Source: JAAYZQ01 sp034428935
GTDB taxonomy: Bacteria; Chloroflexota; Anaerolineae; JAAYZQ01
Assembly (NCBI GenBank): GCA_034428935.1
Contig: DAOUHB010000189.1
Coordinates: 1 to 11,560 of the forward strand
Direction: 5' to 3'
Length of the DNA stretch: 11,560 nt
The notes beneath the pieces were generated by a model. It did no database searches. It worked only from the letters and a program-made list of their open reading frames with translations, and was not told where the DNA came from. Within the stretch, counting starts at the first letter, position 1; each line of letters opens with the position of its first letter. Position numbers and translations under genes: made by a program. Positions 1-6,052 of the stretch are shown in pieces.

Positions 1-1203
1 GGCTATGACGTGCAGCGAGAATATTACGTCAACGACGCCGGCGCGCAGATGGAGAACTTTGGCGAGAGCCTCTACGTGCGCTACTGCGAGCTGCTGGGGC
101 GCGATGGCGGCCAGATCCCCGAGGGCGGCTACCACGGCAACTATATCGTGGACTGGGCCCGGCAGATCCTCGAATCCGAGGGCGAGCGGCTGCTGGACCT
201 GCCCTACGAGCAGGCCGTCCGCGAGATGCGCGACCTGGGCCTGGCCATCGCCATGGAGCGCATCCGCCAGGACTGCGCGCGCATGAACATCAGCTACGAC
301 CACTGGTTCTCGGAGCAGTCGTTATACGACGAGGGCCTCTTTGAGCGGGTGATGAGTATCCTGCGCGAGGGCGATCACATCTACATGGCCGACGGCGCCG
401 TGTGGTTCAACGCCACGGCCCTGGGCGGCAACAAGGACGAAGTCGTCATCAAGTCCAACGGCCAGCCGGGCTACTTTGTCTCCGACATTGCCTACCACTA
501 CAACAAGCTCGTGGAGCGGGGCTTTGAGTGGGTCATCGACGTCTGGGGCGCCGACCACCAGGGCCACGCGCCGCGCATGAAGGCCATGATGGAGGCCCTT
601 GGCCTGGACCCGGATCGCCTGACCCTCTACATCTACCAGATGGTCACCATCCTGGAGCGGGGAGAGCAGGTGCGCCTGTCCAAGCGGGCCGGAACCCAGG
701 TGGACCTGCGGGAGGTGCTGGAGGACATCGGCGCCGACGCCCTGCGCTACTTTCTCCTGGCCCGCGCCGCCGATAGCCAGATGGACCTGGATCTGGACCT
801 GGCGCGCCAGCAGTCGGACGAGAACCCGGTCTACTATGTGCAGTACGGCCACGCCCGCATCGCCAGCGTGCTGCGCTACGCCGCCGAGCAGGGCCACGAC
901 GACGAGGGGGCCGACGTGTCGCTGCTGGCCCATCCTTCGGAGCTGGCGCTCATCCGCAAGATGCTGGAGCTGCCCGAGGTGGTGGCCCTGGCCGCCGAAA
1001 AGCTGGAGCCCCATCACCTGCCCCATTACGCCCAGGACCTGGCCTCGACCTTTCACGCCTTCTACCGGGACTGCCGGGTGGTCAGCTCCGATCCCGCGGA
1101 TGCCCAACTGACCCGCGCGCGCCTGCGCCTTGCCAAGGCGGCCAGGCACGTCCTGGCCCGCACCCTGGGGCTCATGGGGGTAGACGCGCCCGAGCGCATG
1201 TAG
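1..1203 (+). CDS. argS: Arginyl-tRNA synthetase, C-terminal part (5' end outside the window)
   Basis: Attaches arginine to tRNA-Arg in the cytoplasm, an essential class I aminoacyl-tRNA synthetase. The frame is open from base 1 and gives 400 residues before the TAG at 1201; family members are usually about 550-590 aa, so the N-terminal domain and HIGH motif lie upstream. Visible family signatures are REYYVNDAG near the left edge, the Rossmann-core segment VWGADHQGH (about 544-570), and the KMSKR-loop equivalent RLSKRAG at 673-693. The helical anticodon-binding (DALR) domain follows, opening around VQYGHARI (838-861) and ending with the typical APERM terminus. The GTG at 10 is an internal Val codon, not a start. 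RLSKR in place of KMSKR is a conservative variant also seen in other ArgRS. It faces the next gene tail to tail with a 4-bp gap. Identification is secure; only the left part is missing. Confidence 0.96.
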   Translation, partial: GYDVQREYYVNDAGAQMENFGESLYVRYCELLGRDGGQIPEGGYHGNYIVDWARQILESEGERLLDLPYEQAVREMRDLGLAIAMERIRQDCARMNISYDHWFSEQSLYDEGLFERVMSILREGDHIYMADGAVWFNATALGGNKDEVVIKSNGQPGYFVSDIAYHYNKLVERGFEWVIDVWGADHQGHAPRMKAMMEALGLDPDRLTLYIYQMVTILERGEQVRLSKRAGTQVDLREVLEDIGADALRYFLLARAADSQMDLDLDLARQQSDENPVYYVQYGHARIASVLRYAAEQGHDDEGADVSLLAHPSELALIRKMLELPEVVALAAEKLEPHHLPHYAQDLASTFHAFYRDCRVVSSDPADAQLTRARLRLAKAARHVLARTLGLMGVDAPERM

Positions 1204-1207
1204 ACGA

Positions 1208-1627
1208 TTAGTTATCGGAAAACGGACTGCGCCGCAGGGGCTCCCAGAAATCCCGGGAGCCCTCTTCGGGTTCCTCGCGATCCCACATGCCCGAACTGAG
1301 GATCTCGTCCAGGCGCTCCAGGGCCTCGCGTGCTCCCCGCTCCAGCTCGCGGTACTCGGCCGGCGACAGTAAGAGCGCCACCGCCCCCGCCTGCACCTTG
1401 CACTCGTCCTCCGGGTGATAGGTAATCTCGATCTCTCCTTCGCGCTGGAAGGAGGGACCCAGGGAATCGCCGGCGCGGGCCAGGAGAGCGGCCAGGCGCC
1501 GGAACTCGTCCCGCGAAAAGCGGATGGTCGTCCGTCCCCAGCCCAGATGAACCAGGCCGTGACGGCAACCGCTGATTGAGCGCGTCTCGTCGATCTGCGC
1601 CAGTCGCATGAAATGCGGTGTCCTCAT
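1208..1627 (-). CDS. Uncharacterised 139-aa acidic cytoplasmic protein
   Basis: I do not recognise a named family. The protein has no signal peptide or membrane segment. Its N-terminal third holds Cys21, His23 and His27 followed by HLGWG and a segment reading as an amphipathic strand-helix (TIRFSRDEFRRLAALL, about 33-49). The middle (64-90) is beta-rich and ends in ALLLSPAEYRELERG. A charged helix (91-111) leads into a Glu/Arg-rich, probably disordered tail. The repeated 'hydrophobic strand, then D/EFRRL or EYRELE helix' pattern could mean two related small alpha/beta units; this is inference. ATG at 1627 is preferred because GGAGG lies 9 nt upstream (1637-1641) and a promoter fits just before it. 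ATG at 1609 is an alternative start. The reading frame has normal coding bias for the window, and the gene converges on argS. A possible metal site from the Cys/His cluster is speculative. Confidence 0.72.
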   Translation of the reverse strand: MRTPHFMRLAQIDETRSISGCRHGLVHLGWGRTTIRFSRDEFRRLAALLARAGDSLGPSFQREGEIEITYHPEDECKVQAGAVALLLSPAEYRELERGAREALERLDEILSSGMWDREEPEEGSRDFWEPLRRSPFSDN

Positions 1628-1636
1628 GGCCTCTTA

Positions 1637-1676
1637 CCTCCACCCCCATTGTACCGCAAAGTGGTGCGGCGCGCAA
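1637..1676 (-). promoter_or_regulatory. Promoter and Shine-Dalgarno site of the 139-aa gene
   Basis: Read leftward, TTGCGC (1671-1676) and TACAAT (1648-1653) are separated by exactly 17 bp, a good sigma70-type arrangement with a near-consensus -10. GGAGG follows at 1637-1641, 9 nt before the ATG. The predicted transcription start would fall around 1640-1642, giving a very short leader of about 15 nt. This suggests the gene is transcribed on its own rather than only by read-through from the methyltransferase operon. It is a pattern match only. Confidence 0.5.
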
Positions 1677-1733
1677 GGCCTGGCAGCCAGTGACTCAGGG
1701 TCTGTTCAAGCCACGAGTGCTACCCACCGGCCC

Positions 1734-1821
1734 GGCGTTTGCTCGCGCCGGACAACAATCCGGCGCCCGCAGTGGCAGCCTGGCGTTTGCTCGCGCCGGA
1801 TAACAACCGGCGCCCACAGTG
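1734..1821. repeat. Two tandem copies of a REP-like hairpin repeat
   Basis: A unit of about 40 bp occurs twice with a period of 48 bp, at 1734-1774 and 1782-1821. The copies share GGCGTTTGCTCGCGCCGG and an ending close to GGCGCCC(G/A)CAGTG. Each contains an inverted repeat. Copy 1 has the 8-bp stem GCGCCGGA/TCCGGCGC with loop CAACAA (1745-1766). Copy 2 has the 7-bp stem GCGCCGG/CCGGCGC with loop ATAACAA (1793-1813). The stems keep pairing and the loops drift, as in mobile intergenic palindromes (REP/BIME type). The repeat lies just past the end of the long leftward operon, so the hairpins could also stop transcription or protect the 3' end of the mRNA. No T-tract follows either stem on the operon strand, so a classical rho-independent terminator is not supported. 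Confidence 0.7.
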
Positions 1822-1886
1822 CTGCCGAACCAAGCCCTCAGTGCATTCATCGTCCTCATCCCGTCAGTGATTCCAGCGCTGCTCCG

Positions 1887-2579
1887 TCAACCATCCTCCG
1901 CCACCGGCCGCGCACAGGTGGCGATCCAGTCCCGCATCTCGCCGGCCGGGCTGGCGCTCGTCCTCAGGTCGAGGGACAGGACCTCCAACCCGGCGGCCTG
2001 GAGCCATTCTTCCAGGGCCTGCCGGCCGCAGAAACAGGTCACGAGCGCTCGGTAGCCCGGCTCCGACGCCTCCTCGGGCCGCAGCTCGGGCGCCAGGGTT
2101 CGCCGCCAGTCGTGGCCGTCGAGAAAGTGCAGGACGGCAACGCCGCCCGGCGGCAGAACGCGCCGGATCTCGGCCAGGGCAGCCGTCAGCTCTTGGGGCG
2201 TCAGGTGATAGAGGCTGGCCATGGCCAGGACGAACGAGGCATAGCCATCGCGGAAGGGAAGGGCGGCGGCAGAGGCGCGGACGGGCCAGGCGGGCAGGCC
2301 TTGGGCGCGGGCGCGCTCGCGGCCCAGCTCCACGGCGCGGGCCGTGGGGTCGAGGCCGGCGACGCGATAGCCGGCCTCGGCCAGGGGCGAGAAGGCGCGG
2401 CCCGTGCCGCAGCCCAGATCCAGGGCCCACGCCGGCCGTGGGGCCGGGTGGGCCTGGATCAACTCGCGGACGAACTGCGAAGCGGGCATATCAGCCCGGG
2501 CCTCGGCCCAGCCCGTCCAGCTCGTCTCGTCGCCCTCGCGGGTCCACAGCGCGCCCGCGTCTCGTCCCAAGTCCATCAT
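1887..2579 (-). CDS. Class I SAM-dependent methyltransferase (UbiE/Methyltransf_11-like)
   Basis: A 230-aa soluble Rossmann-fold methyltransferase of unknown substrate. Motif I, ALDLGCGTG, is at residues 52-60. The acidic residue ending strand 2 is in GLDPT (Asp77). The segment ALPFRDGYASFVLAMASLYHL-like (106-126) is the usual motif II/III region, and RVLPPGGVAVLHF (140-152) is the typical strand 5 region with its preceding turn. The N-terminal helix region (1-45, Trp/Glu-rich) probably caps the active site. It starts 9 bp after the stop of the upstream ABC ATPase, and GAGG (2587-2590) overlaps that stop codon, so translation is likely coupled. Two consecutive ATGs (2579, 2576) make the first residue uncertain. 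It is the last gene of the leftward operon. Family assignment is firm. The target could be a small molecule, lipid or protein; whether it serves the transporter or is just a passenger cannot be told from sequence. Confidence 0.88.
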   Translation of the reverse strand: MMDLGRDAGALWTREGDETSWTGWAEARADMPASQFVRELIQAHPAPRPAWALDLGCGTGRAFSPLAEAGYRVAGLDPTARAVELGRERARAQGLPAWPVRASAAALPFRDGYASFVLAMASLYHLTPQELTAALAEIRRVLPPGGVAVLHFLDGHDWRRTLAPELRPEEASEPGYRALVTCFCGRQALEEWLQAAGLEVLSLDLRTSASPAGEMRDWIATCARPVAEDG

Positions 2580-2588
2580 CGCCGGGCC

Positions 2589-3296
2589 TCAGCCGGAGGC
2601 TCGAACCAGGCGCCCATCCTGGAGATGGTAGACCTGGTGGGCATACAGATCGACGTTCGGGTCGTGGGTGGCGACCAGGAGGGTGGTCCCTTCCTCGTCG
2701 ACGATCTGGCGCAGGAGGGTCAGGATGTCCTCGCTCGTGGCCGAGTCCAGCTCGCCCGTCGGCTCGTCGGCCAGGATGAGGACGGGCCGCGTGGAGATGG
2801 CGCGGGCGATGGCCAGGCGCTGGTTCTGACCGCCCGACATCTCGAAGGGGCGGTGGCCGGCCCATTTGGCCAGGCCCACAAGCTCCAGCACCTCCTCCAC
2901 GCGGCGCCGGCGCGCGCGGCGTCCCATGCCCACCAGCCGGAGCATGAGGTCGATGTTCTCCCGCGCCGAGTAGGTGGGGAGCAGGGCAAAGGACTGGAAG
3001 ACAAAGCCGATGCGCCGCCGCCGGATTCCGACCCGCCGCCACTCGGGCAGCCGGCTCACCTCCCGGCCCTCGAGCCACACGCGGCCCGACTTAGGCCGGT
3101 CCAGCCCGCCGATGCAGTTCAGGAGGGTCGTCTTGCCCGAGCCCGACCGGCCTCGCAGCACGATGAACCGGCCGGGCTCTACTTCCAGGTCGACGCCCTG
3201 CAGGGCCGGAACCCTGCGCGCCCCGGCGCGGTAGACCCGCGTCAGGTTCTCGGTGCGGATCAAGGGACCCGCTGCGCCACCGTTTGCCTTGCCCAT
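2589..3296 (-). CDS. ABC transporter ATP-binding protein, MacB/LolD type
   Basis: A 235-aa stand-alone cytoplasmic nucleotide-binding subunit that should power an FtsX-type permease. In order: Walker A GRSGSGKT (49-56), Q-loop glutamine in FVFQ (101), signature MSGGQ (153-157), Walker B LILADEP (173-179) with catalytic Glu178, D-loop GELDSAT (181-187) and switch His211 (ATHD). NCIGGLDRPKSG (60-71) and ADEPTGELDS are hallmarks of the LolD/MacB/FtsE/YknY group. The signature motif departs slightly from the usual LSGGQQQR (MSGGQNQR). I start at ATG 3296, which gives the normal family length. The frame stays open up to an ATG at 3431, but that extension is Arg-rich, lies inside the preceding gene and has no homology I recognise. 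The Shine-Dalgarno AAGGAG (3299-3304) is only 2 nt from the ATG, unusually close. The gene follows the binding-protein gene by 32 bp and is the second ATPase of the operon. Confidence 0.93.
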   Translation of the reverse strand: MGKANGGAAGPLIRTENLTRVYRAGARRVPALQGVDLEVEPGRFIVLRGRSGSGKTTLLNCIGGLDRPKSGRVWLEGREVSRLPEWRRVGIRRRRIGFVFQSFALLPTYSARENIDLMLRLVGMGRRARRRRVEEVLELVGLAKWAGHRPFEMSGGQNQRLAIARAISTRPVLILADEPTGELDSATSEDILTLLRQIVDEEGTTLLVATHDPNVDLYAHQVYHLQDGRLVRASG

Positions 3297-3328
3297 GTCT
3301 CCTTCGCCCCCATGCCTCGAGCCCGGCC

Positions 3329-6052
3329 TCAGTTCCCCGTCCCGAACAGGAAGGCCGGCAGCGTCGGGTCGATCTCCTTGAGGCAAGCCTCCCAGGTGTC
3401 CTGGCCAAAGTCGCCGGCGGCGATGACGCACGCGCGATAGTCGTCGGCCAGCTTCTGGGCGGCGTCCAGGGCCTCCTCAGCCGTGGCCTCGCCCTCGATG
3501 ACCTGCCCGAAGGCCTGGCCGTACCAGTAGATGGCGCCGCCCAGCCACTCTTCCTCGCTCATCACTTGCAGGGCCGACGTCTCTTGCGCCTCGCCCACGG
3601 TGGCCAGGTAGGCTTCGGCCTGCGACGCGCCCACCTTGGCCCGGAACGCGTCGGACGTGGCCACCGACTGGCGGGCCGGTAGCCCCTGGACGGCGGCCGG
3701 ATCGCCGCTCAGGAAGGTGATCCACTGCCAGCAGGCCTGCCTGTGTTCCGTCTCGGCGGAGATAAAGTAGCCGCTGACCGTCAGCAGGCTGGCCGGGCTG
3801 CTGCCATCGGGCATCCTGGGCGGCGGGACGGCGCCGGCGTTGAGATCGGGCCGGCCGCCAAAGACGGCAGCCGCCGTGGGCGAGCTGCTCCACATGGCCA
3901 CCCGGCCCTCCGTGATCATGGCCTCCCGCTCGACCATGGCCGAGGCGGCGGACATTAGCTCGTTGAGGTCGGTGACAAACACGGGCTTGACGCCGTGCTC
4001 CGTCGTCAGGGCCGCGTACCAGCGGAGCGCCTCCACCGTGGCCGGATCGTCGTAGGTGTAGGCTGGCGGGTCGGCGCTCTCGTCGATGATCCTGGCGCCC
4101 AGGCGCTCGGTGAGAAGCAACAGGTCGTTCAGCTCATAGTACTCGGCCACAAAGCCGTATTGCTTGGCATCACCCTCACCGCTGGTCGTCGCCACGGCCA
4201 GGTCCAGGAACTCTTCCCAGGTCCAATCGACAGAAGGATAGTCCAGGCCGGCAGCGTCCAGGAGGTCCCGGTTGTACTCGATGACGTAGGGCGTGATATC
4301 GGCCGGCAGGGCCATGAGCTGCCCCTGCCATTGGAACTGGTCCAGGGCCTGGGGCAGGTAGTCGTCGATGGGAAAGCTCGGATCGGCCTCCACGAAGGGC
4401 GCCATGGTGAGGATGGCCTCCCGGTTGCGGGCTTCCTGGAAGCTGGGATACCACTCGAAGCAGTCCGAGGCAGCCGCCAGGGCCGGCAGGTCGGGCGTGC
4501 CGGTCAAAAAGTCGGGCATCTTGACGTCCACGACAATGTCGGGATGCTCCTCGTGAAAGCGGGCAGCCAGGTCGCGGAAGGGCTCCAGGTTCAGCGAGCT
4601 GATGCCCGGCAGGAAGGTAATGGTCGTCGCTCCCGTGGGGGCCGGGGTGCCCCCCGGAGCGGCCACCACAAAGGTCGGCACGGGGGTCGCGGCGGCCTGC
4701 GCGGCCGCCTGTTCCTGGACCTCGGCCCCGGCCCGCTCCTGCGCCCGGGCCATGGCGGTGTCGACGGCGCTTTCGCCCGTCAAGATGGCGTTCAGGGCCT
4801 CGTCAAAGGCACCAAACGCCACGGTCTCCCGGGCCGTGTAGCTGTGGCTCACGGCATAGTCCAGGGCGTCGGCCAGCATGGGGTCGAGACCGTCCCAGTA
4901 GCCGCTCGCCTCGGCCGCGGAGCGGCGGGCGGGCAAGAACTTGACGCCCACGGTCATGAGGCTGAGGGGCTGGCGGCTGAGATAGTCCATCCACCGCCAG
5001 GCAGCCTCGGGCTGCTGGGTGCCGGCGCTCATGACGACGCCACCGACAGAGGCCGGGGTCAGGCCATCCGGGAAAGGCGCCACGCCGACGTTGCCGCCCA
5101 TCTGGCCGCGAAGAAACCACATGATGTCGGCTTCGATCCACATGGCCGCCTGCCCACCCTCGATGAGGGTTTGTGCTTGCGAGATCAGGGCGTCTTCCGA
5201 CTGCGTGCCCGGCTCAAAGTAGGGCGTCACCTGCTCCTCGAGGATCAGGTCGGCGTAGCGGCGCACCGCATCGACGACCGCTGCCTCGTCGTACCGCGGG
5301 ACGGGCGGGTCGGCCTCGTAGTCGACCAACTCCCCGGCCTGGCTCTCCACCAGGCGATAGGCGGGGTTGTCGAGCACCAGCCCCCAGCGCGTCACCTGCT
5401 CCCCCGAGCGCTCGGTGAGCTGCCTGGCGGCGGCCACCATGTCGTCCCAGGTCCAGCCTGCCGCCGGATAGTCCACACCTGCCTGGTCAAAGGCGTCCTT
5501 GTCAAAGAAAAAGAGCTGGTAGTTGATGAGGGTGGGGAGCGCCCAGGTTCCGCCCGACCATTGGTAGGCGCCCAGGGCGCCGGAGTAAAAGTCGTTGGTA
5601 TCAAAGTTGCGGTCGGCTTCGATAAAGGGCCCCAGGTCGCGGACGAGGCCCTGCGCCACCGTCGACCGCGAGGCGCCTATGGTGATGACGTCGGCGGCCG
5701 CTACCAGGCGCTCCTCGGCGTCTTCGGGGACCTCCGTGTCCAGCACGGCGCCCATGCCCAGGACCTGCTGGAGCGAAACCGGCTCCACGTGCAGCGTCGG
5801 GTTCTCGACCTCAAAGGCCTCGATCATGTCGGCGTACATCGGCAGCTCGTAGTCGCTGACGGCAAAGCGGACCGTCGTCCGCTCGCCTGCCGGCACGGCC
5901 TCTGTCGGCGCGGCGGTGGGAGCAGGCCCCGGCGACGTGCTCTCCACCTCGACGGCGGGCGCCGTCGTCGGTTCGGCCGGCGGGGCGGCGGGCGTGCCGC
6001 CGCAGGCCACCAGCGTAGCCAGTATCAGGACTCCCAATATTAACTTTTTCAC
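3329..6052 (-). CDS. Lipoprotein with two tandem family 1 (sugar-type) solute-binding domains
   Basis: A 907-aa exported lipoprotein. MKKLILGVLILATLVAC is a lipobox signal peptide with LVAC at 14-17 and Cys17 as the lipid-anchored residue, followed by a Pro/Thr/Ala tether (18-58). Domain 1 (about 59-440) and domain 2 (about 476-880) are both complete extracellular solute-binding proteins of the MalE-like cluster B type. They match each other about 410 residues apart: YQWSGGTWALP/FQWQGQLMALP, AGVDYP..GWTWDDM/AGLDYP..DWTWEEF, GGQAAMW/EGRVAMW, AWRWMDYLS/CWQWITFLS and LPARRS/LPARQS. An Ala/Pro linker (about 441-475) joins them. Single-domain relatives are about 400-450 aa, so this is a fused duplication. 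The start is GTG at 6052: AAGGAG (6061-6066) sits 8 nt away and the GTG overlaps the upstream TGA as GTGA. It lies between two MacB-type ATPases, with no MalF/MalG permease in the window. The ligand is unknown. Confidence 0.93.
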   Translation of the reverse strand: MKKLILGVLILATLVACGGTPAAPPAEPTTAPAVEVESTSPGPAPTAAPTEAVPAGERTTVRFAVSDYELPMYADMIEAFEVENPTLHVEPVSLQQVLGMGAVLDTEVPEDAEERLVAAADVITIGASRSTVAQGLVRDLGPFIEADRNFDTNDFYSGALGAYQWSGGTWALPTLINYQLFFFDKDAFDQAGVDYPAAGWTWDDMVAAARQLTERSGEQVTRWGLVLDNPAYRLVESQAGELVDYEADPPVPRYDEAAVVDAVRRYADLILEEQVTPYFEPGTQSEDALISQAQTLIEGGQAAMWIEADIMWFLRGQMGGNVGVAPFPDGLTPASVGGVVMSAGTQQPEAAWRWMDYLSRQPLSLMTVGVKFLPARRSAAEASGYWDGLDPMLADALDYAVSHSYTARETVAFGAFDEALNAILTGESAVDTAMARAQERAGAEVQEQAAAQAAATPVPTFVVAAPGGTPAPTGATTITFLPGISSLNLEPFRDLAARFHEEHPDIVVDVKMPDFLTGTPDLPALAAASDCFEWYPSFQEARNREAILTMAPFVEADPSFPIDDYLPQALDQFQWQGQLMALPADITPYVIEYNRDLLDAAGLDYPSVDWTWEEFLDLAVATTSGEGDAKQYGFVAEYYELNDLLLLTERLGARIIDESADPPAYTYDDPATVEALRWYAALTTEHGVKPVFVTDLNELMSAASAMVEREAMITEGRVAMWSSSPTAAAVFGGRPDLNAGAVPPPRMPDGSSPASLLTVSGYFISAETEHRQACWQWITFLSGDPAAVQGLPARQSVATSDAFRAKVGASQAEAYLATVGEAQETSALQVMSEEEWLGGAIYWYGQAFGQVIEGEATAEEALDAAQKLADDYRACVIAAGDFGQDTWEACLKEIDPTLPAFLFGTGN

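Larger units (their letters stand above)
1628..1886. other. Intergenic spacer between the methyltransferase and the 139-aa gene
   Basis: This is the only gap of notable length in the window (259 bp). It holds the promoter and leader of the 139-aa gene on the right-to-left strand (1628-1676) and the two hairpin repeats (1734-1821). The short motif AGTG plus C/G-rich sequence recurs at the borders of the repeat units (1716, 1771, 1818). I see no tRNA, no small RNA with a recognisable fold and no convincing ORF in the remainder (1677-1733, 1822-1886). Confidence 0.6.

Noticed and set aside
322..1149. 275-aa open frame on the - strand inside argS
   Set aside because: argS is certain on the + strand. 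This frame is Gly/Val/His-rich with no motif.
1734..1821. CRISPR array
   Set aside because: There are only two units, no spacer of constant length and type, and no cas genes. The repeat itself holds a hairpin and behaves like REP DNA.
1734..1821. Classical rho-independent terminator for the operon
   Set aside because: The stems are suitable, but no run of T follows them on the operon strand. A role in termination stays possible but is not supported by this signal.
3297..3431. 45-residue N-terminal extension of the 235-aa ATPase
   Set aside because: The extension lies within the end of the binding-protein gene, is Arg/Gly-rich and would give an atypical length. A Shine-Dalgarno site exists for ATG 3296.
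1608..3440. 610-aa open frame on the + strand
   Set aside because: It runs antisense to the methyltransferase and ATPase genes, whose motifs are unmistakable. Its composition (Gly/Arg/Pro/Gln-rich, no motifs) is that of a GC-rich shadow frame.
3995..6043. 682-aa open frame on the + strand
   Set aside because: It is antisense to the double solute-binding protein gene and has no recognisable domain. Long shadow frames are expected at this base composition.
3329..6052. Frameshift or assembly fusion of two separate binding-protein genes
   Set aside because: The frame is continuous through an Ala/Pro linker typical of designed-length tethers. The second domain has no signal peptide, lipobox or ribosome site of its own at its start.
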